64,000 bases of DNA, taken from NCBI GenBank assembly GCA_017165825.1, contig CM029387.1, positions 781,413 through 845,412 on the forward strand, written 5' to 3'. Positions 1 to 11,200 of the stretch are shown one piece after another. Within the stretch, counting starts at the first letter, position 1. Each line of letters starts with the position of its first letter. Under the pieces are notes generated by a model. It was given only the letters and a program-made list of their open reading frames with translations, was not told where the DNA came from and made no database searches. The position numbers and the translations under genes were made by a program. Source of the DNA: Hepsetus odoe. Its lineage: Eukaryota; Chordata; Actinopteri; Characiformes; Hepsetidae.

Positions 1-287
1 ACCGCGGCTACAGCGAGAAACTCGCCGCAGGAGTAAAATTGTGCAACGCTGCTCTAAATCAACAGAAACACCTGAGCCACCTGGTCTCGCTGGAACTGAG
101 CCACGGCTCACGCATCACTGCTCAGACCTTTCAGTGAGCCGTTAAACCTGCTCCGCACAAAAGCATCCACTCGCTTTTCCTTCAGACTTCATTCAGCTCG
201 AGGAGCCCGACGTCAGATCAGCACGTTTACTACCGAACAGGAGGGAGCGATGATCAATTACTAGGGCTGCATGATCGCAGCCAAACG
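1..287. other. cables1 intron 3, no feature seen
   Basis: Single-copy-looking sequence, moderate GC. It does not contain the expected next cables1 exon. Confidence 0.5.
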
Positions 288-475
288 TATTGTATTTACA
301 TTTACGGCATTTATCAGACGCTCTTCTCCAGAGAGACGTCCATGTCCTGAGTACAGGGACAGTCCCCCCTGGAGACACTCAGGGTTCAGGGTCTCAGGGA
401 CCCAGTGGTGGTAGTGCTGGAGGTGGGATTTGATCCTGAGACCTCTTGAGCCATTGGTCCATAGGCAAGTACCCT
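288..475 (-). mobile_element. tRNA-derived SINE, family B
   Basis: Contains CATTTATCAGACGCTCTTCT, CCAGAGAGACGTCCATGTCC and a reversed B-box region GGTGGGATTTGATCC. Its right end runs into a 31-bp minisatellite. Confidence 0.7.
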
Positions 476-702
476 ATAGAGATTAGTCTAGATTAGCAAG
501 TACCCTATATAGATTAGTCTAGATTAGCAAGTACCCTAAATAGATTAGTCTAGATTAGCAAGTACCCTATATAGATTGGTCTAGATTAGCAAGTACCCTA
601 TATAGATTAGTCTAGATTAGCAAATACCTTATATAGATTAGTCTAGATTAGCAAGTACCTTATATAGATTAGTCTAGATTAGCAAGTACCCTGTATAGAT
701 TA
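465..702. repeat. 31-bp minisatellite, about 7.6 copies
   Basis: Unit GCAAGTACCCTATATAGATT then AGTCTAGATTA. The first unit is continuous with the end of the family B SINE. Confidence 0.95.
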
Positions 703-2987
703 AAAAATCTAAAAATCTGGGAAAAAGCCAAATATGGGCCCTTTAAACATCGCTGAGAGTCAGTAAAAGATCAAAAGTGGTGGAAAAGTTCGATTTTTGT
801 CTCTGTTTTTGTCTCTGTTCTTCAAAACTCCTAATAACTCCGACCTGGAGCTGTGATTGGTCACCTGGTCCCCATCTCTGATTGGTCAGAGACATACTTG
901 ATTATGGGTGCAGATGTATTGTGGTAACAGCTGATATGTACTGTGCAGCCGTAATTCTAATCAGGGAGTTTGTGAGGAAATCATGAGAGGAACCACAAAC
1001 TGCGGAGGTGTTCCGTCAGCCTGGACAGCACACCGTCCCCCAGAAACGTCCACCACGTGGACAGAGGTCTCACGCTGGCAGCCCAAAGGGGACTGCTCTC
1101 GGATGCTCACGGATGTCCAGCAGCTGTTCCGGACACGGTCGTATTGTTATTTAAATGAAATTTCATGGATCACAGATCCAGATCAGAACTAACCATCTCT
1201 ACAGCTCGTCTCCGTGCAGGACGCCAGCAGGAGACCCTGGCGAGATGATGTGAACGGTTTTAATGTTTATGGGAGGAGGGTTTGTTACCCTGCGGACGTC
1301 CTGTAGACACATGACATTAAAATAAATACCCAGAACTTTGCTGAACGTGGATGTCACCGCTTCATCTAACAGGAAACTCCAATTTACATTTACAGAATTT
1401 TTTATAATAATGACAAATCTATGAATAACAATAATTGCATCAGATTGATTCTATTGTTATCTCTATTATTGTTGCTGTTATTAGTAATACAGTAATAATA
1501 ATCATGATTTTTATTTAGAAAATAAAATAAGCATTATTATTTACTGTTATTATTACCATTATTATATATTGAGTAATAATATATTATAATATTATAGCTT
1601 TTATAATATTAAGTCATCATATATACTCACAAAGAAAACTCAGCTGTAAGCCTAAACCTGCTCCTAAACCTAATTTGAATCATAATCCACTGAGGATCTG
1701 TTTAATCTACACTCAGTTTAAAGTGGGATCCAGTTTACTGACGGGACCATGATGGAGGATTTAGGAAGAGCACGTCTTTTATTTATTATTATTCTGATTG
1801 CAATTTAAATGCAGCCTTTAAAACCAACATTTTCCCTTTTTTGGGCCAAAAAAAGGTTTTCCAGACTGACATTCCGGACGTGAGGTTCCGGACTGACATT
1901 CCGGACGTGAGGTTCCGGACTGACATTCCGGACGTGAGGTTCCGGACTGGCTTATTGATTATTAATGACCCAAACCAGAGCCGCCAGTGTGGGTTCTAAT
2001 AAATATCAGACAGAAATCATTTGCCCTCCGATGTGACCAGTCCACCGAGGGTCGACCCAGTGAGAGCGCGAGACGTCCCGCGGTTCATCAAACACCCGCC
2101 TGGACGTCCGGTGGGACGACACGAGTGTGTAAAGTGTGAACACTCTTTACAATAGCGTGACGAAGCCGTGTGGGGTCAACAAGACGAAAGGAATTTGTGA
2201 AAATGTCCAAAGGGACTGGATTCTTCACTGCTGTCCAGACATCACGAACCTGACGGCTCTACAGGAAACAGCAGGACTTTAATCCAACTAAAACCCAAAA
2301 ATAAAACAAAACTAACGTGCAGAGCAGTCGCTCTTAAAGGGCCTTTGCGTTACATTTTCACTAACGAGTTGAGAATTAAACGATCAGCCTGTCTTTACAC
2401 AAACAAGCTGCTTTTATTGGACGTTCTGAGATCTTTATGTAAATGACCTGTGTTCTGATTGGCTGAGCCTCATTTAAGAAGAATTCAACCCTCATTGTGA
2501 GTGGGTGGAGCTAAAGCAGTAGATATGTGTTTTGTGACATCACAGTAGTGTTTTAAATTCTGAAAAAAATGTTACAAATTAAAAATGAGCTGTTTGAAAG
2601 GAAAACAAAAGTAATCTGTAAGTGAAGAAAATAAAAGTTATAAAGTTCTAGTTTTCCTTCATCGGGGTTTTTAACGGCTGGTTTGTTTCACACTGACGGT
2701 CAGTCGGAAACGTACGCCTGTGTTTTCAGTTTCCGATCAGTGGACAGGAAGTTGGCCAGACCTGATCAGATCAGGAACAACGAGGCTCGTTCGGTTTCAG
2801 AACTTTCTTTTTTCATAATTTACTGTAAGATGATCCGAAAACTTTCTAAACCGAGCCTGAGCGTCTCGCAGCTGTTGGCCGTTCTGGATGAGATTCACTG
2901 GGCAGGAGAGAAAAACCCGTGAAGAACATCGCGTTGCGTTTCTTTAACGGAACGTCTGTGTTCGTGGAGTTAACAGAACCTGCGTAC
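703..2987. other. cables1 intron 3, mostly unremarkable
   Basis: Contains an AT-rich stretch at 1390-1640, the 27-bp minisatellite, and at about 2330-2560 a possible MITE with TTTTGTGACATCACAG, a word pattern that recurs near 15028, 44895 and 52036. No exon was recognised. Confidence 0.45.
1859..1950. repeat. 27-bp minisatellite, three copies
   Basis: Unit TTCCGGACTGACATTCCGGA then CGTGAGG, each containing two CpG-bearing TTCCGGA words; in cables1 intron 3. Confidence 0.9.
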
Positions 2988-3080
2988 CTTCCGTTCCGAA
3001 CATCGTGCTGCTTCATATTCTTTATGAAGTGGACCTTCTTGAAGCTCTTTGGTCGAGGAGAACCAGACAGAGTTCGGCAT
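2988..3080 (-). CDS. cables1: cables1 coding exon 3
   Basis: 93 bp encoding CRTLSGSPRPKSFKKVHFI then KNMKQHDVRNG and a split Arg. It keeps a basic-plus-proline-directed site pattern (RTLSGSPRP). The donor is GGAAG|GTACGC. The acceptor is CTCTCTCAG at the very edge of a 264-nt CT repeat (GA on the plus strand) that contains no AG. The next exon (mammalian counterpart begins RIVLISGRRSFCS) is not recognisable in 1-2987. Confidence 0.92.
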
Positions 3081-3120
<40 letters not shown>

Positions 3121-3128
3121 GGGGGAGA

Positions 3129-3172
<44 letters not shown>

Positions 3173-3216
3173 GAGAGACAGACAGAGAGAGAGAGACAGA
3201 CAGAGGGGGAGAGAGA

Positions 3217-3252
<36 letters not shown>

Positions 3253-6200
3253 CAGACAGTGAGAGAGTGAGAGAGAGAGACAGAGAGAGAGACAGAGAGA
3301 GAGTGTGAGAGAGTGAGAGAGAGAGACAGAGAGAGAGAGGGAGAGACTCTTATCAGTCGACTCCTGACTCGTTAAGCTGTTAAAGCTGGAGCTGATAAAG
3401 ACGCAGGGACAGCGGAGACGCTTCTGTCAAAGTAAACAACGGTGTGAGAAACGTCCGACTATAAACTTTAACGTTTCTGTAAAAATAATGTTTACAGAAC
3501 AGATTCTAACCTCCGTTTAACACATCTGCCCTTCACACCCGGGGAACATTTCACAATGAACGGATCAATAAATGACAAAACATGACAATAAAATCCCTAA
3601 ATTAACTCCAACTGAACTTTCCTTCTAAAGAGTTACGGCCCTGGAGCTGCTGGAGACGCTGCCGTCTCTCGTCCTCGGTTAAAGGACGTGTTAAAGGAAT
3701 TTCTGACGAGTAGCTTAAAAGACAAACTGTGTGGAAAGAGCAGATTATTAACTTTAAATTCATATTTCTGTAAAAAAAAAAAAAAACCTGACATTTTTGG
3801 TATTTTTCTTTTAAAATAAATGATACCAGTGAAGGAGGGAATAGAAATATTGCTATTAAAATGAATATTGTAACTTCTGTGAGCTGCTGGTTTCCTCCCT
3901 TTCAGTCACTTAAGCGACTCTGGCTCCCCCTTGTGGAGACATTTCAGAGTCTTTGGGCCTTTATAAAGACCGGGCTCTTCGTGTTTACTGAGTAACTGTT
4001 CAGCCCTGAAGAGAACTACTTCTGATAAAGGTAATAATGAATTAACTCCACAGATGTTTGGATGGTCGTACCTGCGAAGAGGAGCGTTCTCCTCAATGTC
4101 CTCCAGAGTCTCCAGTGAGGAACGCTGAGAAATCAGTCTCCGCCTGCAGGGAGACGACAGACTGAGTATTCAACATTCTGGTATCTGATCCTCCAGACAT
4201 GCCAAACACTTAACTCTCAATTCTTAATCAAATAAAACATCAGACGGTGACGTCAGAGCGCGGGTGGCGACCTAAACGTGACCCTGCAGCCGAAAACCAC
4301 TGCAGACGTCCTGGCGGAGGAGTCTGATTGGTCTGTTCTGCGGGTCCTTTAATTGGGTGTGCGGCGCCACTGAATCCGCCCCCCGCGCTCCGTCCCGCAT
4401 GTTCCCACCCCGACTCACTGCAGCCTGCACACACCCCGCATGTCCAAAAGTACCCAGACCCTAATCCGTGGGTGCCCACGGCTTGTGTTGCCATAGTAAC
4501 CTGAGCCAATTGAAATGGTTGGCTGGTGAGCGTTGGGTTCTGGAGCTCGGCTCGGTTGAGCTGGAGTGGAGTGTACTTGACCATTAATGCTCTCTTACAA
4601 TCAGACCCTCACAGCAATGTTCATCATCAGTACCTCACTGATACAATCAGACCCTCACAGCAATGTTCATCATCCAGTACCTCACTGATACAATCAGACC
4701 CTCACAGCAATGTTCATCATCAGTACCTCACTGATACAATCAGACCCTCACAGCAATGTTCATCATCAGTACATCACTGATACAATCAGACCCTCACAGC
4801 AATGTTCATCATCAGTACCTCACTGATACAATCAGACCCTCACAGCAATGTTCATCATCAGTACCTCACTGATACAATCAGACCCTCACAGCAATGTTCA
4901 TCATCAGTACCTCACTGATACAATCAGACCCTCACAGCAATGTTCATCATCGGTACCTCACTGATACAATCAGACCCTCACAGCAATGTTCATCATCAGT
5001 ACCTCACTGATACAATCAGACCCTCACAGCAATGTTCATCGCGGTACCTCACTGATACAATCAGACCCTCACCCAACATTATTCATCATGGTACCTCACT
5101 GATGCAATCAGACCACTCACGGCCAATATTTCATGTCAGTACCTCACTGATACAATCAGACCCTCACAGCAATGTTCATCATCATTACCTCACTGATACA
5201 ATCAGACCCTCACAGCAATGTTCATCCTCCCGGTACCTCACTGATGCTACAATCAGACCCTCACAGCAATGTTCATCATCGGTACCTCACTGATACAATC
5301 AGACCCTCACAGCAATGTTCATCATCGGTACCTCACTGATACAATCAGACCCTCACAGCAATGTTCATCATCAGTACCTCACTGATACAATCAGACCCTG
5401 CAATAATGTTCATCATCAGTACCTCACTGATACAATCAGACCCTCACAGCAATGTTCATCATCGGTACCTCACTGATACAATCAGACCCTCACAGCAATG
5501 TTCATCCTTTCGGTACCTCACACAGTACAATCGAACCCTCACAGCAATGTTCATCATCGGTACCTCACTGATACAATCAGACCCTCGCAGCAATGTTCAT
5601 CATCAGTACCTCACTGATGCTCCTAATATTCTGATGGTGAAACACGGCACTCAATGAAACACAACCAGATTCAACCTCTGCTTTTAACTCCCACACACCG
5701 TGCAGCAGGGAGCAGCTATTGAGCGCCCGGGGAGCAGTGACAGGATGGTACCTTGCTCAAGGTTACCTCAGGGCAACCTACGGGTCTGGGATTCGAACCC
5801 ATCTGATGCTGGGGGCGACTCCCTAACTGCTAGGCCACCGCTGCCCCGATGTGACCCTCACAGCAATGTTCCCGCATCTATTATAGATCGTTTTATAATG
5901 GTTGTCTTATTGTGAGGTGGTACCATTTTGGACAATATACACCACTGATGCTCATTGCCATAGAAACGGGAGTTTATTTCCATGGCAACAAAACCCTCCC
6001 TGGCAGTATCAATAAGAAAGCAAGAGACAAACTGAAAAGGAAGAAGAGAGGGAAAAAGAAGAAAGCAAAATAGGTAGAAATCAATCAATTAATGGATGAA
6101 TACAGATGTGCTGCACTGCAGCCTGGCAGCGTCAGGTGTGGCCGTTAATCCTGGCCTGAGGCTCAGGAGTTACTTTAACAGCATCAGATTAAATTAACCG

Positions 6201-7835
6201 TTTTAGGGCCAGTACAATAATCCCATTCACTTACAGAGACGCTCCGCAGGTTCTGTAGTTTCCTGAACATGTATCTCGGTCTAAACGCACAGAGTTTCAT
6301 TCTAACCAACTTTAAGGTCAATATAAATTTTTTCACCACCGTTATTCTTCAGCACAACTCAGCTCCCGTAGACCAGCTCCTTTCTTTAAGTCAGGAACAC
6401 TTCTCAGGCTTCTTGAAGAATCCCAAGCTTTCTTCTTTGGGCCGTCGTCAGTCTTTGTTTTGCGTTAAGGTGTCTCCACGTGGTCGTCATCCAACTCTCC
6501 ATCTATACGGGTTCTTCTTTCACACCATCCCCCTGCATGTCCTCTCTCACCACAACCATAAACCTCCTCCTTGTCCTTCCTCTTCTCCTCTTTCCTGGAA
6601 GCTGCATCCTCAACATCCTGATATCAATCCTAGAGGTGGGGAGTGTGACCTCCTGACCTCTGAAGGTCAGGAAGTTTTGGGCAGCAGCTTAAAGGTGCAG
6701 CAGGAACCCTGAGAACCTCCAGTGCTGTTAAGACTTCTGAACGGTTTCTCTTCTCATGTTTCACTGCTCGTCTTTTGTGGTGAGATCACGGGACGCTGTT
6801 CTACCAGTCTACCTCCGAGACCGTCCATCTGCCTGGCTCTGGGACGCCGCCGTTTCCCTTCTGATAAACACTGGGCATTGTTTCAGAGGCCAGCCGGCTG
6901 GAATTCGCACCAGATTCCTGCCTGTTCCTGAAAACAGCTTCAGAGGAGGAGCCGTTTTGTTTTTCGCAGATCTTTCTAGAAGTCCCTGGTGCATGCGTTT
7001 CTAAAAAACGGACTGTTTTTTGATCGATTTCTCCACGTCAGGAGTTGGGAAACATCAGGAATGCCAAAGGAATGTTACAGTAACTCCAGTCAGGCCGATA
7101 ACAATCAAGAGGCCGTGAACCCACAACCGGACGGCAGCAATGAGCGTGAAGGAATCTGGCGGGAGTTCACGTTTTACAACGCTCGCTCTGCAGACTGAAA
7201 TTTGAGCAAAAAAAAGAAGAAGTAAAAACGAGTGCTCTAGAAATGCACCTGCCATGACGGACTAGAGAGGAACCAGAACTTCTCTAATTTTCTTTCTGTT
7301 TCAGAGGGCTTTTATTTTTTTTTTAATACAAGTTTGTGAATTGAACAGGTCAGATCTTCATCTTCAGCCAAGCCGGTTTGATTTTAAAACATTTTAATTA
7401 CAGAACGTTCGCTTTTTTCCAGATTTAACCAGGTTTGTCGTTTCTCACGTCTGGTTTCACCCAGTGAGAATACGACTGCAGGATCGCTCTGATCCACAGT
7501 CGGTGCAGTGAACCAACGGAGTCTTCAACTAAACACTCGTCTAATCAACACGGTGGGGGTGCGACGAGCGGAGAGATTGCGACAGGCGGAGGGTGCTCCG
7601 CGGCGGTAACGCTGGAGGTTTGAGCCAATCGTAAAGAAGGCCGTTGGTCTAATCGGGCAGAAAGCGAGAGGAGCCTAAGCAGACGCCTCCTCAGATCAAA
7701 CACTTCACTCCGCGGCGCTGATTAGTCAACGGTGTCAGGGAGAGTCGGTCAGTGGCGGGAATATTGATCATCGAATCATTGTCCTTCATAGAAAAACAAC
7801 TGGAGTCACTGTACACATTACACTTCTAACGGAGG

Positions 7836-7882
<47 letters not shown>

Positions 7883-8202
7883 AGCGCGCCTTTTATGGAC
7901 GTGTAGCACATCAAACAGATGGACTCCTCCACTCGTTTCCCCTCTGCAGCCACTCTTGGCAGCCCATCTGAACCACAGGCTTTCCTGGCTATCAGGGCAG
8001 GACAACAGGCTGCAGGAGGGAGTCGGGAGAGGAAGTGGAGGTCGGGGCGAGAGAGGGAGGGAGACGGAGACGGAGAGAGACGGCGGGGGAGGCAACAGAC
8101 CGGGCATTTCGTCCTTCTTTATGGTCAGAAAAACCTGTGTTAGTTTCCACCAGCTGCTCCTGCAGAACAGGCCTGACCCTGTGTGTCCGGAGACGGAGGG
8201 GG

Positions 8203-8244
<42 letters not shown>

Positions 8245-11200
8245 CTATGGACTAAATGCAAGCCTTTTCACTACATTTACTCGCAAATGTCACGCTTGAT
8301 ACCTCGGCCTCTTTTAATGATCATTTCCTCTCGTTCGTTCTGCGTACTCGTACTTACAGGATCATCACCCAAGATCTCCACATTCTCGCAGCCAGCGGTT
8401 TATTTTGGTCTGCACTCTTGGCGGGGTGCTTTAATCACATTCCTGATATAATCTGTCGCTGAAAACTCTGTCCGGACAGGAAATCCACCGAGACGCGTTT
8501 GGGTTTTGGGCACAACTTTGTGACATAATGGAAGCAAAACATGATCATAAATATCCCTGCAAACACTAATAAAACAACTCGAAGAGCTTCAGAAACAATC
8601 TGCTTTTTAATCTGAACAGTCAAAGCTAATCCACTGTTGCACGTCACACTTCCAGAACCGCAACCTCCTCTAATCCACAGTTCCTAATAACGAGCACAGT
8701 CTGCGGGCGTTTAGCCAGCGCCGCCTGGGCACTTCTGTCCACGCTGGACACAATGGACCAACAGTGACCGAGGAGTCATGTGAGACGGGGCGAGGCGTTC
8801 CAACTTTTGCCCGAGACGAACGGGCAGAAAATCCCCACTGCATCAGTTACCTCTCTACTAGTTAGGAACCACATGACCAGTCACTCCACCAGCAATCAAC
8901 TGGATCCAGCAGAGCTCTAGACTTCTATACTACTGTGAAGAGCCAGGCTTCCACTAACCCTCATTCAGCGCTGACTCATGAATTATTCAGCATCCGTAAT
9001 GAGTTATTCTCCATCTTTAATGCACTAATCAGCACCCACTATGAATTATTCAATATCTAGTATGAATTATTCTTTATGTACTCAATTTAGTATCCCTGAT
9101 GGTGCTCCTCATCTACTGTCAATTATTTAGTATTCACTATAAAATATTCAATATCTACTACGAATAATTAATTACCCTGCAGATTGTCTCACATAACTAC
9201 CATCAATTAAAGGAAAAGGTGCATGGTTAGGCATTAAACACACGCACACGCACACACACGCACGCACACTGAACATGTCAAAGCCTCACACTCCAGCTTC
9301 TATGAAAGCAGCTGAGGGTCGTTCAGGAAAAGGCCGGGCGAGAGGCAGGCACCGCAGGGGCCCGGGGCGCGAGAGGCCTGCTCTACAAACACGTTTGCAG
9401 ATTGTCGCCCTTTTCGGCAACAAAGACTCCTGGATGACACGGTCCCGCCGGCTCGCCGGGGCAGTGACTCGGGTTGGTAAGTTTATATCTTCCATGATAA
9501 AGAAGGAGGCGAGGAGAGCTTTACATTTAGCGGAGGAAAAGTGTTTAGTTAGCGCGCTGTTCGTCCCGATCAGAGCACCACCACAAGCTTCAGTCCACGA
9601 CATTCAGTCCCACATGAATTATTAACCTTTAAGTGTCCGTCTTGTTCACGAGGCTCTTAAAGCACAGGACTGTTAAAGAGGCAGAGGCTGGACGTCGGTT
9701 CTCCAGAAAAATGATCAACCAGGTTCCGGATAAGGACGCCACGGCGACAGGACAAAGTGCAGAACACAGAAATATCCTCATATCATTTCATACTGCACAG
9801 GTAGAGCTTTATATACACACACAGGCGACATATAGACTGTTTTACTTTATTTTATTAGCGGTGCAGCGTCTCAGCATCGCGTTTTAATTCTTTTAAAAAC
9901 TACAAGCAAGTTTTATTTTTCTAATCAGTTTAGTGATTTTCATCGGGCAGCGGTGGCCTAGCAGTTAGGGAGTCGCCCCCAGCATCAGGTGGGTTCGAAT
10001 CCCAGACCGGTAGGTTGCAAATTCCCTCGGTAAGACCATCCACGTCACTGCTCCCTGGGCGCTTTCACTAGCTGCCCCTGCTGCGCGGTGTGTGGGTCAA
10101 AAGCAGAGGTTGAATCTGGTTGTGTTTCTGAGTGCCGTGTTTCACCGTCAGAATATTAGGAGCATCAGTGGTACGATGATGGTATTGCTGTGAGGGTCTG
10201 ATTGTATCAGTGGTGCTGATGATGAACATTGCTGTGAGGTCTGATTGTATCAGTGGTGCGATGATGAACATTGCTGTGAGGGTCTGATTGTATCAGTGAG
10301 GTACTGATGATGAACATTGCTGTGAGGTCTGAGTTGTATCAGTGAGTGCTGATGATAGACATTGCTGTAGAGGTCTGATTGTATCAGTGAGGTACTGATG
10401 ATGAACATTGCTGTGAGGGTCTGATTGTATCAGTGAGGTACTGATGATGAACATTGCTGTGAGGTCTGGTGTAGAGAGCATTGTGGTCAGTACCTCCACT
10501 CCAGCTCAGCCGAGGCCGAGCTCCAGAACCCAGCGCTCCTGTGTAAAATTTTCAATTGGCTCGGGTTACTATGGCAACACAAGCCGTGGGCACCCACGGA
10601 TTAGGGTCTGGGTACTTTTGGACATGCGGGGTGTGTGCAGGCTGCAGTGAGTCGGGGTGGGAACATGCGGGACGGACCGCGGGGAAGTGGCGCCGCACAC
10701 CCAATTAAAGGACCCGCAGAACAGACCAATCAGACTCCTCCGCCAGGACGTCTGCAGTGGTTTTCGGCTGCAGGGTCACGTTTAGGTCACCACCCGCGCT
10801 CTGACGTCACCGGCCCACAAACAGCCCCACAGCAGAACCGCTCACGGGCCGAACTCACAGCTGGGTCTTCCAGGACTGTAATACTGACACTGGACTGCGC
10901 GCACACACACACACACACACACACTGTGAACATCTGTGTGTGTGTGTGTATTTGTTTATGCATGCATGTGTGTGTGTGTTAATAATCTAGTAATACACAC
11001 ACCTGTACATGTTTTTGTACACACACACAAACATATACATAAACACACACACGCACGCGCGCACTCGGAGACAGAAAGAGGCCTAAAGAAAGACAAACGG
11101 GGAAAAGGAGAGCTGGAGAGCTGGAGAGATGGAGAGATGGAGTGAAAGTGTGTGTGAGATGGTAACCTGGATCTCTGCAGCTCGAGCGGGGCTCCTCCCT

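Larger units (their letters stand above)
4245..5851. repeat. left arm of large inverted repeat in cables1 intron 1
   Basis: Reverse complement of 9941-10812. In order it contains a unique GC-rich flank (4245-4590), the 46-bp satellite array (4592-5625) and a SINE (5640-5850). The match begins at CGGTGACGTC and stops abruptly after CCCCGATG. Confidence 0.9.
5852..9940. other. spacer between the inverted-repeat arms in cables1 intron 1
   Basis: Apart from a LINE fragment and two TG microsatellites I see no gene. 8970-9180 is a run of diverged ATGAATTATTCA-like phrases. Open frames on both strands at 9275-9625 are not supported by any motif. Confidence 0.45.
9941..10812. repeat. right arm of large inverted repeat in cables1 intron 1
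   Basis: Carries the same three segments in mirrored order: SINE, about 8 noisy copies of the 46-bp satellite, and the GC-rich flank up to TGACGTCACCG. It is shorter than the left arm because the satellite has fewer copies. About 4.1 kb of single-copy sequence separates the arms. Confidence 0.9.

Noticed and set aside
1..2987. cables1 exon 4
   Set aside because: No acceptor followed by an IVLISGRRSFCS-like frame on the minus strand; it must lie outside the window.
3005..3308. Arg/Glu-repeat open frames
   Set aside because: Translation of the GA microsatellite antisense to cables1 exon 3 and its acceptor.
9945..10020. tRNA gene suggested by A and B boxes
   Set aside because: The tRNA-like part is the head of a SINE repeated more than ten times, with no intact cloverleaf acceptor stem.
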